Source: Poriferisodalis sp965221195 (GTDB taxonomy: Bacteria > Actinomycetota > Acidimicrobiia > Acidimicrobiales > Poriferisodalaceae). From it: a stretch of 64,000 nt of DNA. How positions within the stretch are numbered: the stretch's first letter is position 1; the number at the start of each line of letters is the position of its first letter. A program made the translations under genes and the position numbers. Under the pieces are notes generated by a model. It ran no database searches, was not told the origin of the DNA, and saw only the letters and a program-made list of their open reading frames with translations. The stretch spans positions 1,984,001 to 2,048,000 of the forward strand of contig OZ244864.1 in NCBI GenBank assembly GCA_965221195.1. The letters are read 5' to 3'. Positions 16,952-25,610 of this stretch are shown piece after piece.

Positions 16952-19474
16952 TCAGGCTTTCATGCGACTGTCGTCGGGGTCGAACAGTGCCAAGTTTGCG
17001 CCCGTTGCTGCCACAGTGACCGGGTACAACTCATTTTGATACATCACCGATAGCTCAGTGCCGACTGTGGCCAGCTCCGGCGGTAGATATGCCATAGCCA
17101 AATAGGCGTCAAGCGACGGGGCGTTACCGGCTGTTGTGACGCGGCTGACTCTTCCATCGCTGTCGGTGATGCGCTCCCCCGCTGTGGTGAGCACTGGTTC
17201 GTTGCCTGCCCCCATCGGGAATCGGTCATAGCCCTCAGCGCAGCGCAGACTGTCGAAACGCAGCGTGCTGAGCTGGGTGGTCAACGGCGCCTCGCGGGCA
17301 GCCAAGTACGCCTGTTTGCCAATGAAGTCGGCTGCTTTGACTCGCGGTCGCGCCAAGCCCGCCTCGACGGGGTTGTAGTCGCTGTCGAGTTCGGAGCCCA
17401 TGAGCCGGTAGCCCTTCTCGAGCCGTCCGGTAGTGCTGTACACCCCAGCACCAACCGGTCGCAGGTCAAAGTCGCGTCCCGCGTCGGTGACGGCATCCCA
17501 CAACGCCAGCCCCGCGCTGGTCGCGCAATAGATCTCAAAACCGGCATCGCCCACATAGGAGATGCGGAACATCTGAGTCGGAATTCCCGACAAGAGCACG
17601 TCACGCACCCTGCCGTAGCCGAAGGCCTCTTGGGAAAGATCGGTCTCGGTCAGTGTTTGCAACAGTTCGACCGCATTAGGACCCCACACGCCGTAGGTGG
17701 CAAGAGCCTCAGTGCGGTTCTCAAAACGCACACCGGTCGACGGCAGGTTGTGGCGGAACCAGTACTCGTCGCGTCCGCCGTCGAAAGCGCCTGTAGCAAT
17801 GCGAAACCGATCCTCAGCCAGCCGCACGATGGTGAGATCTGAGCGGAAGCCACCGTCCGCGTTGAGCAGCGGCGTGTAGATCGAGCGGCCCACAGCGACA
17901 TCGCACTTGTTGACCGTCATCTTCTCGATGTAGGGCACCACGTCGGGGCCTGACACTTCAAACACCTGGAAAGGCGAGACATCTACCAAGCCGCAGTGCT
18001 GGCGTAGGTGCAGATGCTCCGCTTCGGTGATCGGACTCCACCAGCGTGCATCCCACTCGTGGGTGCGCTCGGCGATGCCGTAACGCTCAATGAGGTCGGC
18101 GTTGGATGCGTACCATTGCGGACGCTCCCAGCCACCGGCTTCAAAGTAGAAAGCGCCGAGGTCGTCGGTGCGAGCCTTGGCAGGTCCGCAGGTGAGGTTG
18201 CGACGCGTCTCCCATTGTTCGCGCGGATGCACGATGCCGTACGTCTTGTTGAAGTGCTCCTCAGCACGCGCCTCAATGTGAACGACGTTGCGATCTTGGG
18301 TGTAAAAGCGGGTGACATCGGAGCCGTGTGGGTCGGTCAGGCGGGGATAGCCGTACGTCATCCATTCGGCCATCAGCAGACCCACGCCAGGACCTTCTTT
18401 CACCCAGACAGCCGCCACCGACCACAGATTCTCAACCTCGGGTGTAGGACCCAACAGCGGCAAAGCATCGGGGGTCAAAGAGAGCAAGCCGTTGATGGCG
18501 TACTTGATCTCACCATCGCCGAGAAATTCCATCAGCTCGATGGCCTGTTCAAGTTGATCATCGAAATCGTCGGGTGTGAACGGCATCTCGGTGGGGCTGA
18601 GCGCCGCCTCTTCGTTGGACGGGATGTCCTCTACACGGTGCAAGATGGGTCGATGGGCGTAGCTGCCGACCTCCATTGAACCCGCCGATTGGCGCTCGTA
18701 GCAGAAGGTGTCCATGTCGCGCACGATGGGGTACGCCAACTCTTGATTGGTTTCGACCAGAACATCGAACGGGCCCACATCCACCATCTGATGCACCGCA
18801 GGGGTTAGCGGGATAGTCGCACCGGCCATCTCGGCCAGTTTCGGGCTCCACACCCCGCACGCGATGGCCACTGTGCTGGTTTCGATGCGACCCCGGTCGG
18901 TTACCACCGCGCTGATGCGTGGACGGTTGGCGCCCGGGGTGGTCTCGATGTCGAGCACTTCGGTGTTGGCGAAGGTCTGCAAGTGGCCGGCCTCGGTTGC
19001 CCGCCGTCGCATCTGCGTACCGGTTTCGAGCGAGTCCACTGCCGACACGCTCGGCGTGTAGAAGCCGCCCAAGATGACCGAAGGGTCGACGAACGGCACC
19101 ATCTCGACGACTTCATCCACGCTCAGCAGTCGGGCCTCAATGCCCCAACATTTCGCCGAGGTCATGCGGCGGCGGAACTCCTCAAGGCGTTCTGGGGAGC
19201 GGGCGACTTCAATGCCGCCGCAGGTGTGCTGCAACCCCAACTCTTCGTACTGGCGCTGGCTCTCCGCTGTCAGATCGACGATCTCTTTGGCATGGTCAAC
19301 CGGGAAGATGAAGTTGGAGGCATGTCCGGTGGAGCCGCCCGGATTCGGCAGCGGTCCCTTGTCCAGCAGAACGATGTCGGTCCATCCGAGATCGCTGAGG
19401 TGCCCGACCAAGCAATTGCCCACGATTCCAGCACCGATGACCACGCAATCTGCCCGCGCCGGAAAATCGCTCAT
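16952..19474 (-). CDS. dimethylglycine/sarcosine dehydrogenase-like FAD protein with GcvT domain
   Basis: 840 residues. An N-terminal DAO-type FAD domain (CVVIGAGIVGNCLVGHL at 10-26) contains GGSTGHASNF, the region where relatives attach FAD covalently to His. A linker domain and a C-terminal aminomethyltransferase (GcvT/T-protein) half from about 430 follow, with YVGDAGFEIYC and LEKGYRLMGSELD. This architecture belongs to dimethylglycine and sarcosine dehydrogenases, which oxidatively demethylate N-methylglycines, pass the C1 unit to tetrahydrofolate and give electrons to ETF. The neighbouring etfBA, fhs and formate dehydrogenase genes fit that role. The exact substrate (dimethylglycine, sarcosine or another N-methyl amine) is not decided by sequence. 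Confidence 0.9.
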   Translation of the reverse strand: MSDFPARADCVVIGAGIVGNCLVGHLSDLGWTDIVLLDKGPLPNPGGSTGHASNFIFPVDHAKEIVDLTAESQRQYEELGLQHTCGGIEVARSPERLEEFRRRMTSAKCWGIEARLLSVDEVVEMVPFVDPSVILGGFYTPSVSAVDSLETGTQMRRRATEAGHLQTFANTEVLDIETTPGANRPRISAVVTDRGRIETSTVAIACGVWSPKLAEMAGATIPLTPAVHQMVDVGPFDVLVETNQELAYPIVRDMDTFCYERQSAGSMEVGSYAHRPILHRVEDIPSNEEAALSPTEMPFTPDDFDDQLEQAIELMEFLGDGEIKYAINGLLSLTPDALPLLGPTPEVENLWSVAAVWVKEGPGVGLLMAEWMTYGYPRLTDPHGSDVTRFYTQDRNVVHIEARAEEHFNKTYGIVHPREQWETRRNLTCGPAKARTDDLGAFYFEAGGWERPQWYASNADLIERYGIAERTHEWDARWWSPITEAEHLHLRQHCGLVDVSPFQVFEVSGPDVVPYIEKMTVNKCDVAVGRSIYTPLLNADGGFRSDLTIVRLAEDRFRIATGAFDGGRDEYWFRHNLPSTGVRFENRTEALATYGVWGPNAVELLQTLTETDLSQEAFGYGRVRDVLLSGIPTQMFRISYVGDAGFEIYCATSAGLALWDAVTDAGRDFDLRPVGAGVYSTTGRLEKGYRLMGSELDSDYNPVEAGLARPRVKAADFIGKQAYLAAREAPLTTQLSTLRFDSLRCAEGYDRFPMGAGNEPVLTTAGERITDSDGRVSRVTTAGNAPSLDAYLAMAYLPPELATVGTELSVMYQNELYPVTVAATGANLALFDPDDSRMKA

Positions 19475-19768
19475 GTCTGTGGTCTCCCGCCTGTGTCGAA
19501 TTGTATTTTTGCTGTGTTGTTTTGCTGGTCTGCATGACGGAACCGTTGCGCTGGCACCTTTGCGCTCGGCCGCGCTCAGCGGAACAGCACCCCGCCCAAC
19601 ATTAGTCGAACAATTTGGCGGGCATCAACCAGCATGAGGCATCAACATCATGCGATCGGCCATCATGTAATTAGCTGGCAAATTTTTGACTAGCACGGCC
19701 GCACAGCTTTGACTGGCACAGCTTTGACTAGCACAGCCGCAGGCCTCTCACCGAGGAGGAGATACGCC
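19475..19768. other. divergent intergenic region with tandem repeat
   Basis: The region separates the demethylase operon (minus) from fhs (plus) and should hold both promoters; I could not pick -35/-10 boxes with confidence. At 19685-19740 a roughly 15-nt unit built on TTTGACTAGCACAG is repeated three times. The fhs ribosome-binding site GGAGGAG lies at 19754-19760. No riboswitch was recognised. Confidence 0.5.
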
Positions 19769-21478
19769 ATGACCACGACCAACACGATGCCTAGCGATCT
19801 AGAGATCGCCTCAGCAGCACAGATCCGGCCGTTGACAGACATCGCAGACCAAGCGGGTATCCCCGGTGAGCACCTCGAGCTGTACGGCACCGGTGTCGCC
19901 AAGGTTCGACTCGAAGCCGCCGAAGCCATGGCAGACCGCCCCCGTGGGCGCTATGTGGTGGTTACCGCCATCACTCCTACCCCGCTCGGCGAAGGCAAAA
20001 CCACCACCACCGTTGGGCTCGGGCAAGCCTTTGCACACATCGGGCGCACCGCCACGATTGCCATCAGGCAGCCGTCGATGGGACCGACTTTTGGCATCAA
20101 AGGCGGTGCCGCCGGCGGTGGTTACAGCCAAGTCGTGCCGATGGATCTGTTCAATCTGCATCTCACCGGCGACATGCACGCCGTCACAGCTGCACACAAC
20201 TTATGTGCAGCCATGTTGGACGCTCACCTCTATCACGGCAACGAAACCGGTCTCGACATTCACAACATCACTTGGCGGCGGGTGCTGGATGTCAATGATC
20301 GAGCGTTGCGCAACATCACGATTGGGTTGGGTGGCCGCCTTGATGGCATTCCCCGCGAGTCTGGCTTTGACATCACCGCAGCCTCAGAAGTGATGGCGAC
20401 GCTGGCGCTGTGTACCTCAATGTCAGACTTGCGGGCCCGACTCGGACGCATCGTGCTCGGCTACACGCGCGCAGGTGAACCGGTGACCGCAGAGGACATT
20501 GGCGCGGCCGGCTCGATGGCCGTGCTGCTACGCGAAGCGATCAAACCGAACCTCATGCAGACGCTGGAAGGCACACCGGCGCTGGTCCACACAGGCCCGT
20601 TCGGCAACATCGCCACTGGCAACTCCTCAATTGTGGCGGATCGCATCGGCATTGGAACCTCAGAGTTTTTGCTGACCGAAGCCGGATTCGGGGCTGACAT
20701 GGGTGCAGAGCGCTTTTTCAACATCAAGTGCCGGTACTCGGGTGTGTCGCCTGACGCAGCAGTGATCGTGGCGACGGTGCGGGGGCTGAAAGCCCATTCG
20801 GGTCAGCACCGGATTGTGGCTGGGCGTCCGCTGCCGCCGGCACTGCTTCAAGCCAACCCTGATGAAGTTCATGCCGGCGGCGACAACCTACGCAAGCAGC
20901 TTGAAAACGTCCGTATTCACGGCGTTTCACCTGTTGTGGCCATCAACGCTTTTACAGACGACCACGAGGAAGACTTGGCGGCAATTGCTGAGATTGCGGC
21001 GGAGTACGGCGCTTTGTCGGCCCGCTGCACGCACTTTGCCGACGGAGGCGCAGGAGCGGCAGAACTGGCCGAGGCTGTGGCCGAAGCGGCCACCGAACCC
21101 ACCGAGTTTGCCGTGCTGTACCCCGACGATGTGGGTTTGCGCGACAAAATCCACGCTGTAGCCAACAAGGTGTACGGCGCCAAGAACGTGAGCTACACCG
21201 CCCGCGCCGAACGTGAGATTGACGGTTATGAGCGCAACGGGTTCGGCAACTTGCCTGTGTGCATTGCCAAGACTCATCTGTCGATCTCATCTGACGCATC
21301 GCTCAAAGGAGCCCCCACCGGTTGGACGTTGCCTGTGCGCGAAGTGCGGGCATCGGTAGGAGCCGGATTTGTGTACCCCATATGTGGCGACATGCGAACC
21401 ATGCCAGGGCTGGGCCGTGACCCCGCAGCGCGTCACATCGACCTCGACGCTGACGGCGAGATCGTTGGCCTGAGCTGA
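19769..21478 (+). CDS. fhs: formate-tetrahydrofolate ligase
   Basis: 569 residues from ATG 19769, which follows a strong GAGGAGGAG at a good distance; the frame is open further upstream but that part is repeat DNA. The enzyme joins formate and tetrahydrofolate to 10-formyl-THF using ATP, and runs in reverse to release formate. Motifs: P-loop TPTPLGEGKTTTTVGLGQ, RQPSMGPTFGIKGGAAGGGY, and TGPFGNIATGNSSI. With the demethylase, ETF and formate dehydrogenase next door it completes a route from N-methyl groups to CO2. Transcribed alone, divergently from the demethylase operon. Confidence 0.97.
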   Translation: MTTTNTMPSDLEIASAAQIRPLTDIADQAGIPGEHLELYGTGVAKVRLEAAEAMADRPRGRYVVVTAITPTPLGEGKTTTTVGLGQAFAHIGRTATIAIRQPSMGPTFGIKGGAAGGGYSQVVPMDLFNLHLTGDMHAVTAAHNLCAAMLDAHLYHGNETGLDIHNITWRRVLDVNDRALRNITIGLGGRLDGIPRESGFDITAASEVMATLALCTSMSDLRARLGRIVLGYTRAGEPVTAEDIGAAGSMAVLLREAIKPNLMQTLEGTPALVHTGPFGNIATGNSSIVADRIGIGTSEFLLTEAGFGADMGAERFFNIKCRYSGVSPDAAVIVATVRGLKAHSGQHRIVAGRPLPPALLQANPDEVHAGGDNLRKQLENVRIHGVSPVVAINAFTDDHEEDLAAIAEIAAEYGALSARCTHFADGGAGAAELAEAVAEAATEPTEFAVLYPDDVGLRDKIHAVANKVYGAKNVSYTARAEREIDGYERNGFGNLPVCIAKTHLSISSDASLKGAPTGWTLPVREVRASVGAGFVYPICGDMRTMPGLGRDPAARHIDLDADGEIVGLS

Positions 21479-21620
21479 CTGAGCTGGCTGACTGAACTGG
21501 CTGCGTTGCGGGCACTGCTGGCCGGACTGGTTGCGTTGCTGGCAGCGTTGAGGGTCGCACTGCTGGCCGTTACACAGCCGAACCACCACAGCCGAACTGC
21601 ACAGCCGAACGGAGGAACTC

Positions 21621-22298
21621 ATGTCGTTGCCGGTCGGAGTTTTGGCAGCTCTCAAGATCGGGCTGCTAACAGCCTTGGGGATAGGGCATCGCCTGTACTG
21701 GCACGGCGATGTTGGCCTCGTCTATGTGATCGTGGCCTTGTTGTTGTCGCTCAACCTCGTGATCTGCTACTGGGAGATCTGCCTGTTCTTCCGGCGGGAT
21801 CACATCGGATCGCGTCTGACTTATTGGCGCGAACGCGGCCGCGACACCGGGCGTAACCCGACAACTGCATTCTTGGTGTCCGCAGTTCCGGTGAAGGCAG
21901 CTTTCTCTCCGAAAGTGTGGGCCGACGTGTGGGCGACGTATTCAACCTACGACGACGGATACACCGATCGTCGCACCTACGCATTCATGGTGGACACCGC
22001 CAACGGCTTCGCCGCTGTGATCCCCACAGTGATCCTCTACGCCGCGTATACCACGGAGTTCCTTCCCCCGCTTGCCGCCGGTGTTGTCGGCATCATGCTC
22101 TTTTGGCAATGGGCGTACACCACATGCGTGTACTTGGCGAGTGTCTTCGTCGGGAAACAGCATCAGAACATGAGCAAGGGCGGGCTGTACGGCGTAGTCA
22201 TTGGCTCTAATGCTCCGTGGATACTCTTCTCCCTTGTGGGGTTGTACGTGTCGGTCCGCCTCATCGTTGACGACAACTACAACGTGCTGAGCATCTGA
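21621..22298 (+). CDS. multi-pass membrane protein, unknown
   Basis: A 225-residue membrane protein with five or six hydrophobic segments: about 8-22, 30-55, a hydrophilic stretch with YWRERGRDTGRNP at 69-81, then about 120-138, 143-170 and 190-215. ATG 21621 follows GGAGGAACTC. I recognise no family. It lies 142 nt after fhs on the same strand. The gap contains a degenerate CTGACTGAACTGG-type repeat (21471-21500). Confidence 0.75.
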   Translation: MSLPVGVLAALKIGLLTALGIGHRLYWHGDVGLVYVIVALLLSLNLVICYWEICLFFRRDHIGSRLTYWRERGRDTGRNPTTAFLVSAVPVKAAFSPKVWADVWATYSTYDDGYTDRRTYAFMVDTANGFAAVIPTVILYAAYTTEFLPPLAAGVVGIMLFWQWAYTTCVYLASVFVGKQHQNMSKGGLYGVVIGSNAPWILFSLVGLYVSVRLIVDDNYNVLSI

Positions 22299-22392
22299 GC
22301 TGCAGCACTTGCTGCGATCTGGCACGACAGGTCAGACCGGCGGGCTTGATGAACGGGTCAGATCAGTGAGTTCGATGAACAGGTCAGACCAG

Positions 22393-23607
22393 TCAATCCA
22401 CTTTGATCAAGCGGATGCCGTGAACGGCTTCCATCTTGTTGATTTCGTCGACCACTTTGTTTGAGGGTCGGCGCGACACCCAGATCGTGGCTACCGCCGC
22501 ATGATGCTTAGGTCCGGCCAGAATTTCGTTACGCATCTGCGCCACGTTGATGCCGCTGGCTCGCAGCGCCATGAGAATGCCAGCTAGCACACCCACTTGG
22601 TCGCGGTGGCGCACCACGATGATGCTGCGACCCGAGGGCCGTTCGGCTCTGTTCACGCAGTTGAGCACCTCGCCGTTGGCGAAGGCTTCGAGCACTTCCA
22701 CGACACCTTCGGCGATGGCTTCTGATGCTTGCACCGTGGAAGCGCCGATGTGATGAGTGCCGGTCACTCTGGGGTGAGACCCGAGCGGCGAACCCCACTG
22801 AGCGTCCGCTGTTGACGGTTCGTCACAGAACACGTCAAGCCCTGCGCGCATGGAACGCTCGTTGAGGGCGTGCAGCAGCGCTGTTTCGTCTATGAGTTCG
22901 CCGCGTGAAGTGTTGAGCAGGATTGCGCCGTCGGGCATCATCGACAAAAACTCGGCATCCACTAGGCCGCATGTCTGCGGTGTCGCCGGTAGGTGCAACG
23001 ACACGATGTCGGCGTCGGCCAGCAAGGTCTCCCAGTTGGGTGCTGTGTTGACACCCCATCGCTTCATAGCTGCCAGCAGATCCTCAGAGCGGTCACTTCG
23101 ATGCAGCGCAACCACCTCAATGCCGAACGCCGCCGCACGTTGCGCGACTTCAATGCCAATGGCTCCCATGCCCACAATCGCCATCCGGCGGCCTTTGAGC
23201 CCCGTAGCGCCCACATAGCGGGCCTTGTCCCAACGGCCCGCTCGAAGATCGGCCGATGCATCCACGATCTGACGGTCGATGGCCAACAGAAGCCCCATCG
23301 TCAGCTCGGCCACAGCAACAGCGTTGCGGCCCGGCACATTGCATACGTACACGCCGAACTTGGAGGCGTTGTCGCAGTCGATTGTGTCGGTGCCCGCTCC
23401 GGCTCTTAGCACCATGGCAAGCTGGCCTGCGGCGGCGAATACCTTGCGCTTCACCTTGGTGCTACGCACCACCAGCACCTCAACGTCGTTCATGTGATTG
23501 GCGAGATCGTTGGCGCCCAGTTCGGGCTTCACGATGCAATCGTGACCAGCAGCGTTGAGTCGGTCCAAACGCTTTGCGTCGATCTTGTCGGCGAAGAGGA
23601 TGCGCAT
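22393..23607 (-). CDS. serA: D-3-phosphoglycerate dehydrogenase
   Basis: 404 residues of the D-2-hydroxyacid dehydrogenase family: substrate domain, NAD-binding Rossmann fold (RRMAIVGMGAIGIEVAQ near 150), signature VSLHLPATPQTCGLVDAEFL, NTSRGELIDE with the catalytic Arg, and the active-site His in GTHHIGAST. A C-terminal ACT domain (about 325-404) is typical of the E. coli-type serine-regulated enzyme. It makes 3-phosphohydroxypyruvate, the first step of serine synthesis, which links to glycine and one-carbon folate metabolism nearby. Confidence 0.9.
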   Translation of the reverse strand: MRILFADKIDAKRLDRLNAAGHDCIVKPELGANDLANHMNDVEVLVVRSTKVKRKVFAAAGQLAMVLRAGAGTDTIDCDNASKFGVYVCNVPGRNAVAVAELTMGLLLAIDRQIVDASADLRAGRWDKARYVGATGLKGRRMAIVGMGAIGIEVAQRAAAFGIEVVALHRSDRSEDLLAAMKRWGVNTAPNWETLLADADIVSLHLPATPQTCGLVDAEFLSMMPDGAILLNTSRGELIDETALLHALNERSMRAGLDVFCDEPSTADAQWGSPLGSHPRVTGTHHIGASTVQASEAIAEGVVEVLEAFANGEVLNCVNRAERPSGRSIIVVRHRDQVGVLAGILMALRASGINVAQMRNEILAGPKHHAAVATIWVSRRPSNKVVDEINKMEAVHGIRLIKVD

Positions 23608-23619
23608 CGTGCTCAGCGT

Positions 23620-23664
23620 CTGGTCACAGAAGGTTTGGTCACAGAAAGTTTGGTCACAGAAGTT
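23620..23664. repeat. 15-nt tandem repeat, three copies
   Basis: Three copies of a TTTGGTCACAGAAAG-like unit just upstream of serA. It reaches into the last codons of the converging upstream minus-strand gene (23654-24244). The unit occurs nowhere else that I noticed. Confidence 0.85.
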
Positions 23665-24244
23665 CGCTCACGTCGAGAGCTAGGAGCACGACGAGCAAGA
23701 CGATGATGCCGGCGTTCAAGGTGCTAATCGGCCATTTCCATCGGTGCCCGACACGCCAATGCCGTCTGATGCTGAGCGCGTTCGCCCATAGCGCAACCGC
23801 TGCGATGGGGATGCCCACTGCTGGTCCGACACCCGGTGCTAGGCCGATGAGGGGTGCCGCGAAAGGCAGGATCACATAGGTCAGCGTGCAACGCACAGCC
23901 GAGATCAAGACAGAGAACCGGAACGTCCGAGCCGATGCCTCTTCGAGTTCGGCAGCAGTGGGGGCAGCGGTTCCGCTCACGGTGACCCATTCTCGCAGCC
24001 GCCGCTCGCTGATGGGGGCACCGCCGCTGGTGTGTGTCAGCGGCTGGGTGGATGGGCCGCTGGTGTTTGCCAGCGGCTGTGCCTCTGGGCCGCTGGTATT
24101 TGCCATCGGCTGGGTAGATGGGCCGCGCATCTGGGCCGCTGGGCTAAGGGGCGAGATGGGCTGTGGGGGGTTACTACGATCTCTGTTCAGCGCCGCTACC
24201 TCGGCGCGACTGTCGGCTGTGTCTGGGCGATGTCTGGACGACAT
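23654..24244 (-). CDS. hypothetical membrane protein with 11-residue repeats
   Basis: 196 residues. The first ~75 are hydrophilic and contain three 11-residue repeats of the form GPSTQPLANTS. After residue 108 come about three hydrophobic helices (VRCTLTYVILPFAAPLIGLA, then a Gly/Pro/Ile/Ala-rich segment, and STLNAGIIVLLVVLLALDV at the end). No family recognised. It lies just upstream of serA and may share its transcript. Confidence 0.6.
   Translation of the reverse strand: MSSRHRPDTADSRAEVAALNRDRSNPPQPISPLSPAAQMRGPSTQPMANTSGPEAQPLANTSGPSTQPLTHTSGGAPISERRLREWVTVSGTAAPTAAELEEASARTFRFSVLISAVRCTLTYVILPFAAPLIGLAPGVGPAVGIPIAAVALWANALSIRRHWRVGHRWKWPISTLNAGIIVLLVVLLALDVSELL
24029..24127. repeat. 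33-nt in-frame tandem repeat, three copies
   Basis: Three consecutive 33-nt units encode, on the minus strand, the 11-residue repeats in the hypothetical membrane protein. The copies differ at several bases but keep the frame. Confidence 0.9.
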
Positions 24245-24317
24245 CTGGGCTATGTCTGTCGGCAGCGTTCATCGGCCCACTAAACATACCAGCCCCAAGC
24301 ACACCAAGGGAGCAGCT

Positions 24318-25508
24318 ATGCCCGGCGCACTTGACGGAATACGGATTCTCGACCTGTCGACCTTGGTGCAAGGTCCCCAAGCTGGCGCAATGCTGCACGA
24401 TCTAGGCGCCGAGGTTGTCAAGATTGAGCTGCCGCAGGTCGGCGATGTCGGACGTCACGTTGACGTGCTGGACGACTACGGCCATTCGGCTGTCTACATT
24501 GCGTGCAATCGAGGCAAGCGCTCAGTGACGCTCGATTTGCGGGTCCCGGCCGGACAGGAGGCGTTCCGCAAACTCGTTGAGACGGCCGATGTCGTGCTGT
24601 CGAACTTCAAGCCCGGCACGCTCGCGCAGTGGGGTCTTGGTTATGAAGATCTTGCCGAAGTGAACCCTCGCATCATCTGGGCGGCGGGAAGTTTTCTCGG
24701 TCCCTACGGCCCCGATGCGGGCCGGGAGGGCGCAGACATCGCGGGACAGGCCTCCGGCGGCATCATCGCTTCGAGCGGTTTCGACGGCGGCCCGTTTTCG
24801 ACGTACGGAGCGCTGGTCGCCGATCACTGCGGCGCGCAGAATCTTCAAACTGCCATCTTGGCTGCGCTGTTCGCCCGTGAGCGCACGGGCCGGGGCCAGC
24901 GCGTTGATGTGAGCCTGCTTGGCGGGCAGATCTGGCTGCAGGCATTTGAGTACACGCATCTGCTGATGACCGGTACCGAGGCTGGGCGCTCCAATGGGGG
25001 CCATCCGCTGGTGCATGCCCTCTACGGAGTGTTCCCGACCTCTGACGGCGCGATTGCCATGGCGGGATGCCCCGAGCATCTGTGGCCGGGCATGTGCCGG
25101 GCTGTTGAGCGCCCCGACCTCTTGGACCATCCCACTTGGAACGCGTACTTCGTGCCGCGTGAGGTGGCGCTAGAGATGCAGGCCTACTTCCGGGAGATAT
25201 TCCAGACCCGCAGCACCCAAGAGTGGTGCGAGCGGCTTGAAGCCGAGGAGCAGCGGTTCTGCAAGGTGGTTTCTCATTCGGAGGTGGTGGCCAGCGACCA
25301 GCCGTACGCCAACGGCTACTTGGTGAGAGCCGAACACGAAGAATGGGGCCCCCAGACGTGGGTGGGCTGCCCGATCACGATGTCTGCGACACCCACCCGG
25401 GCGGGGACCATGGTGGCCGAGCTAGGCCAGCACACCGAAGAGGTGCTGCTTGAAGCCGGTGTCGAATGGGAACAGCTCGAAGTTTGGCGCGAGGCTGGCG
25501 CTTGGTAG
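24318..25508 (+). CDS. CaiB/BaiF family CoA-transferase
   Basis: 396 residues from ATG 24318, preceded by AAGGGAGCAG. The class III CoA-transferase fold is evident from GIRILDLSTLVQGPQAGAML, HDLGAEVVKIE, the substrate loop NRGKRSVTLDL, VLSNFKPGTLAQWGLGYEDL and RTGRGQRVDVSL. These enzymes move CoA between organic acids (formyl-CoA, carnitine or bile-acid CoA types). The acid used here cannot be told. Carnitine/betaine metabolism would fit the N-methylglycine pathway nearby but is only a guess. It appears monocistronic and diverges from the membrane-protein gene. Confidence 0.9.
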   Translation: MPGALDGIRILDLSTLVQGPQAGAMLHDLGAEVVKIELPQVGDVGRHVDVLDDYGHSAVYIACNRGKRSVTLDLRVPAGQEAFRKLVETADVVLSNFKPGTLAQWGLGYEDLAEVNPRIIWAAGSFLGPYGPDAGREGADIAGQASGGIIASSGFDGGPFSTYGALVADHCGAQNLQTAILAALFARERTGRGQRVDVSLLGGQIWLQAFEYTHLLMTGTEAGRSNGGHPLVHALYGVFPTSDGAIAMAGCPEHLWPGMCRAVERPDLLDHPTWNAYFVPREVALEMQAYFREIFQTRSTQEWCERLEAEEQRFCKVVSHSEVVASDQPYANGYLVRAEHEEWGPQTWVGCPITMSATPTRAGTMVAELGQHTEEVLLEAGVEWEQLEVWREAGAW

Positions 25509-25610
25509 TGGCCAGCGGCCCGGCAGTATCGGTTTGGCAGTAGTGGTTTGGCAGCGGCTCGGGTCGTTTAGTCTGAGACTCTGTTCAGTGTGGGATGCCG
25601 CTGACGCTGT

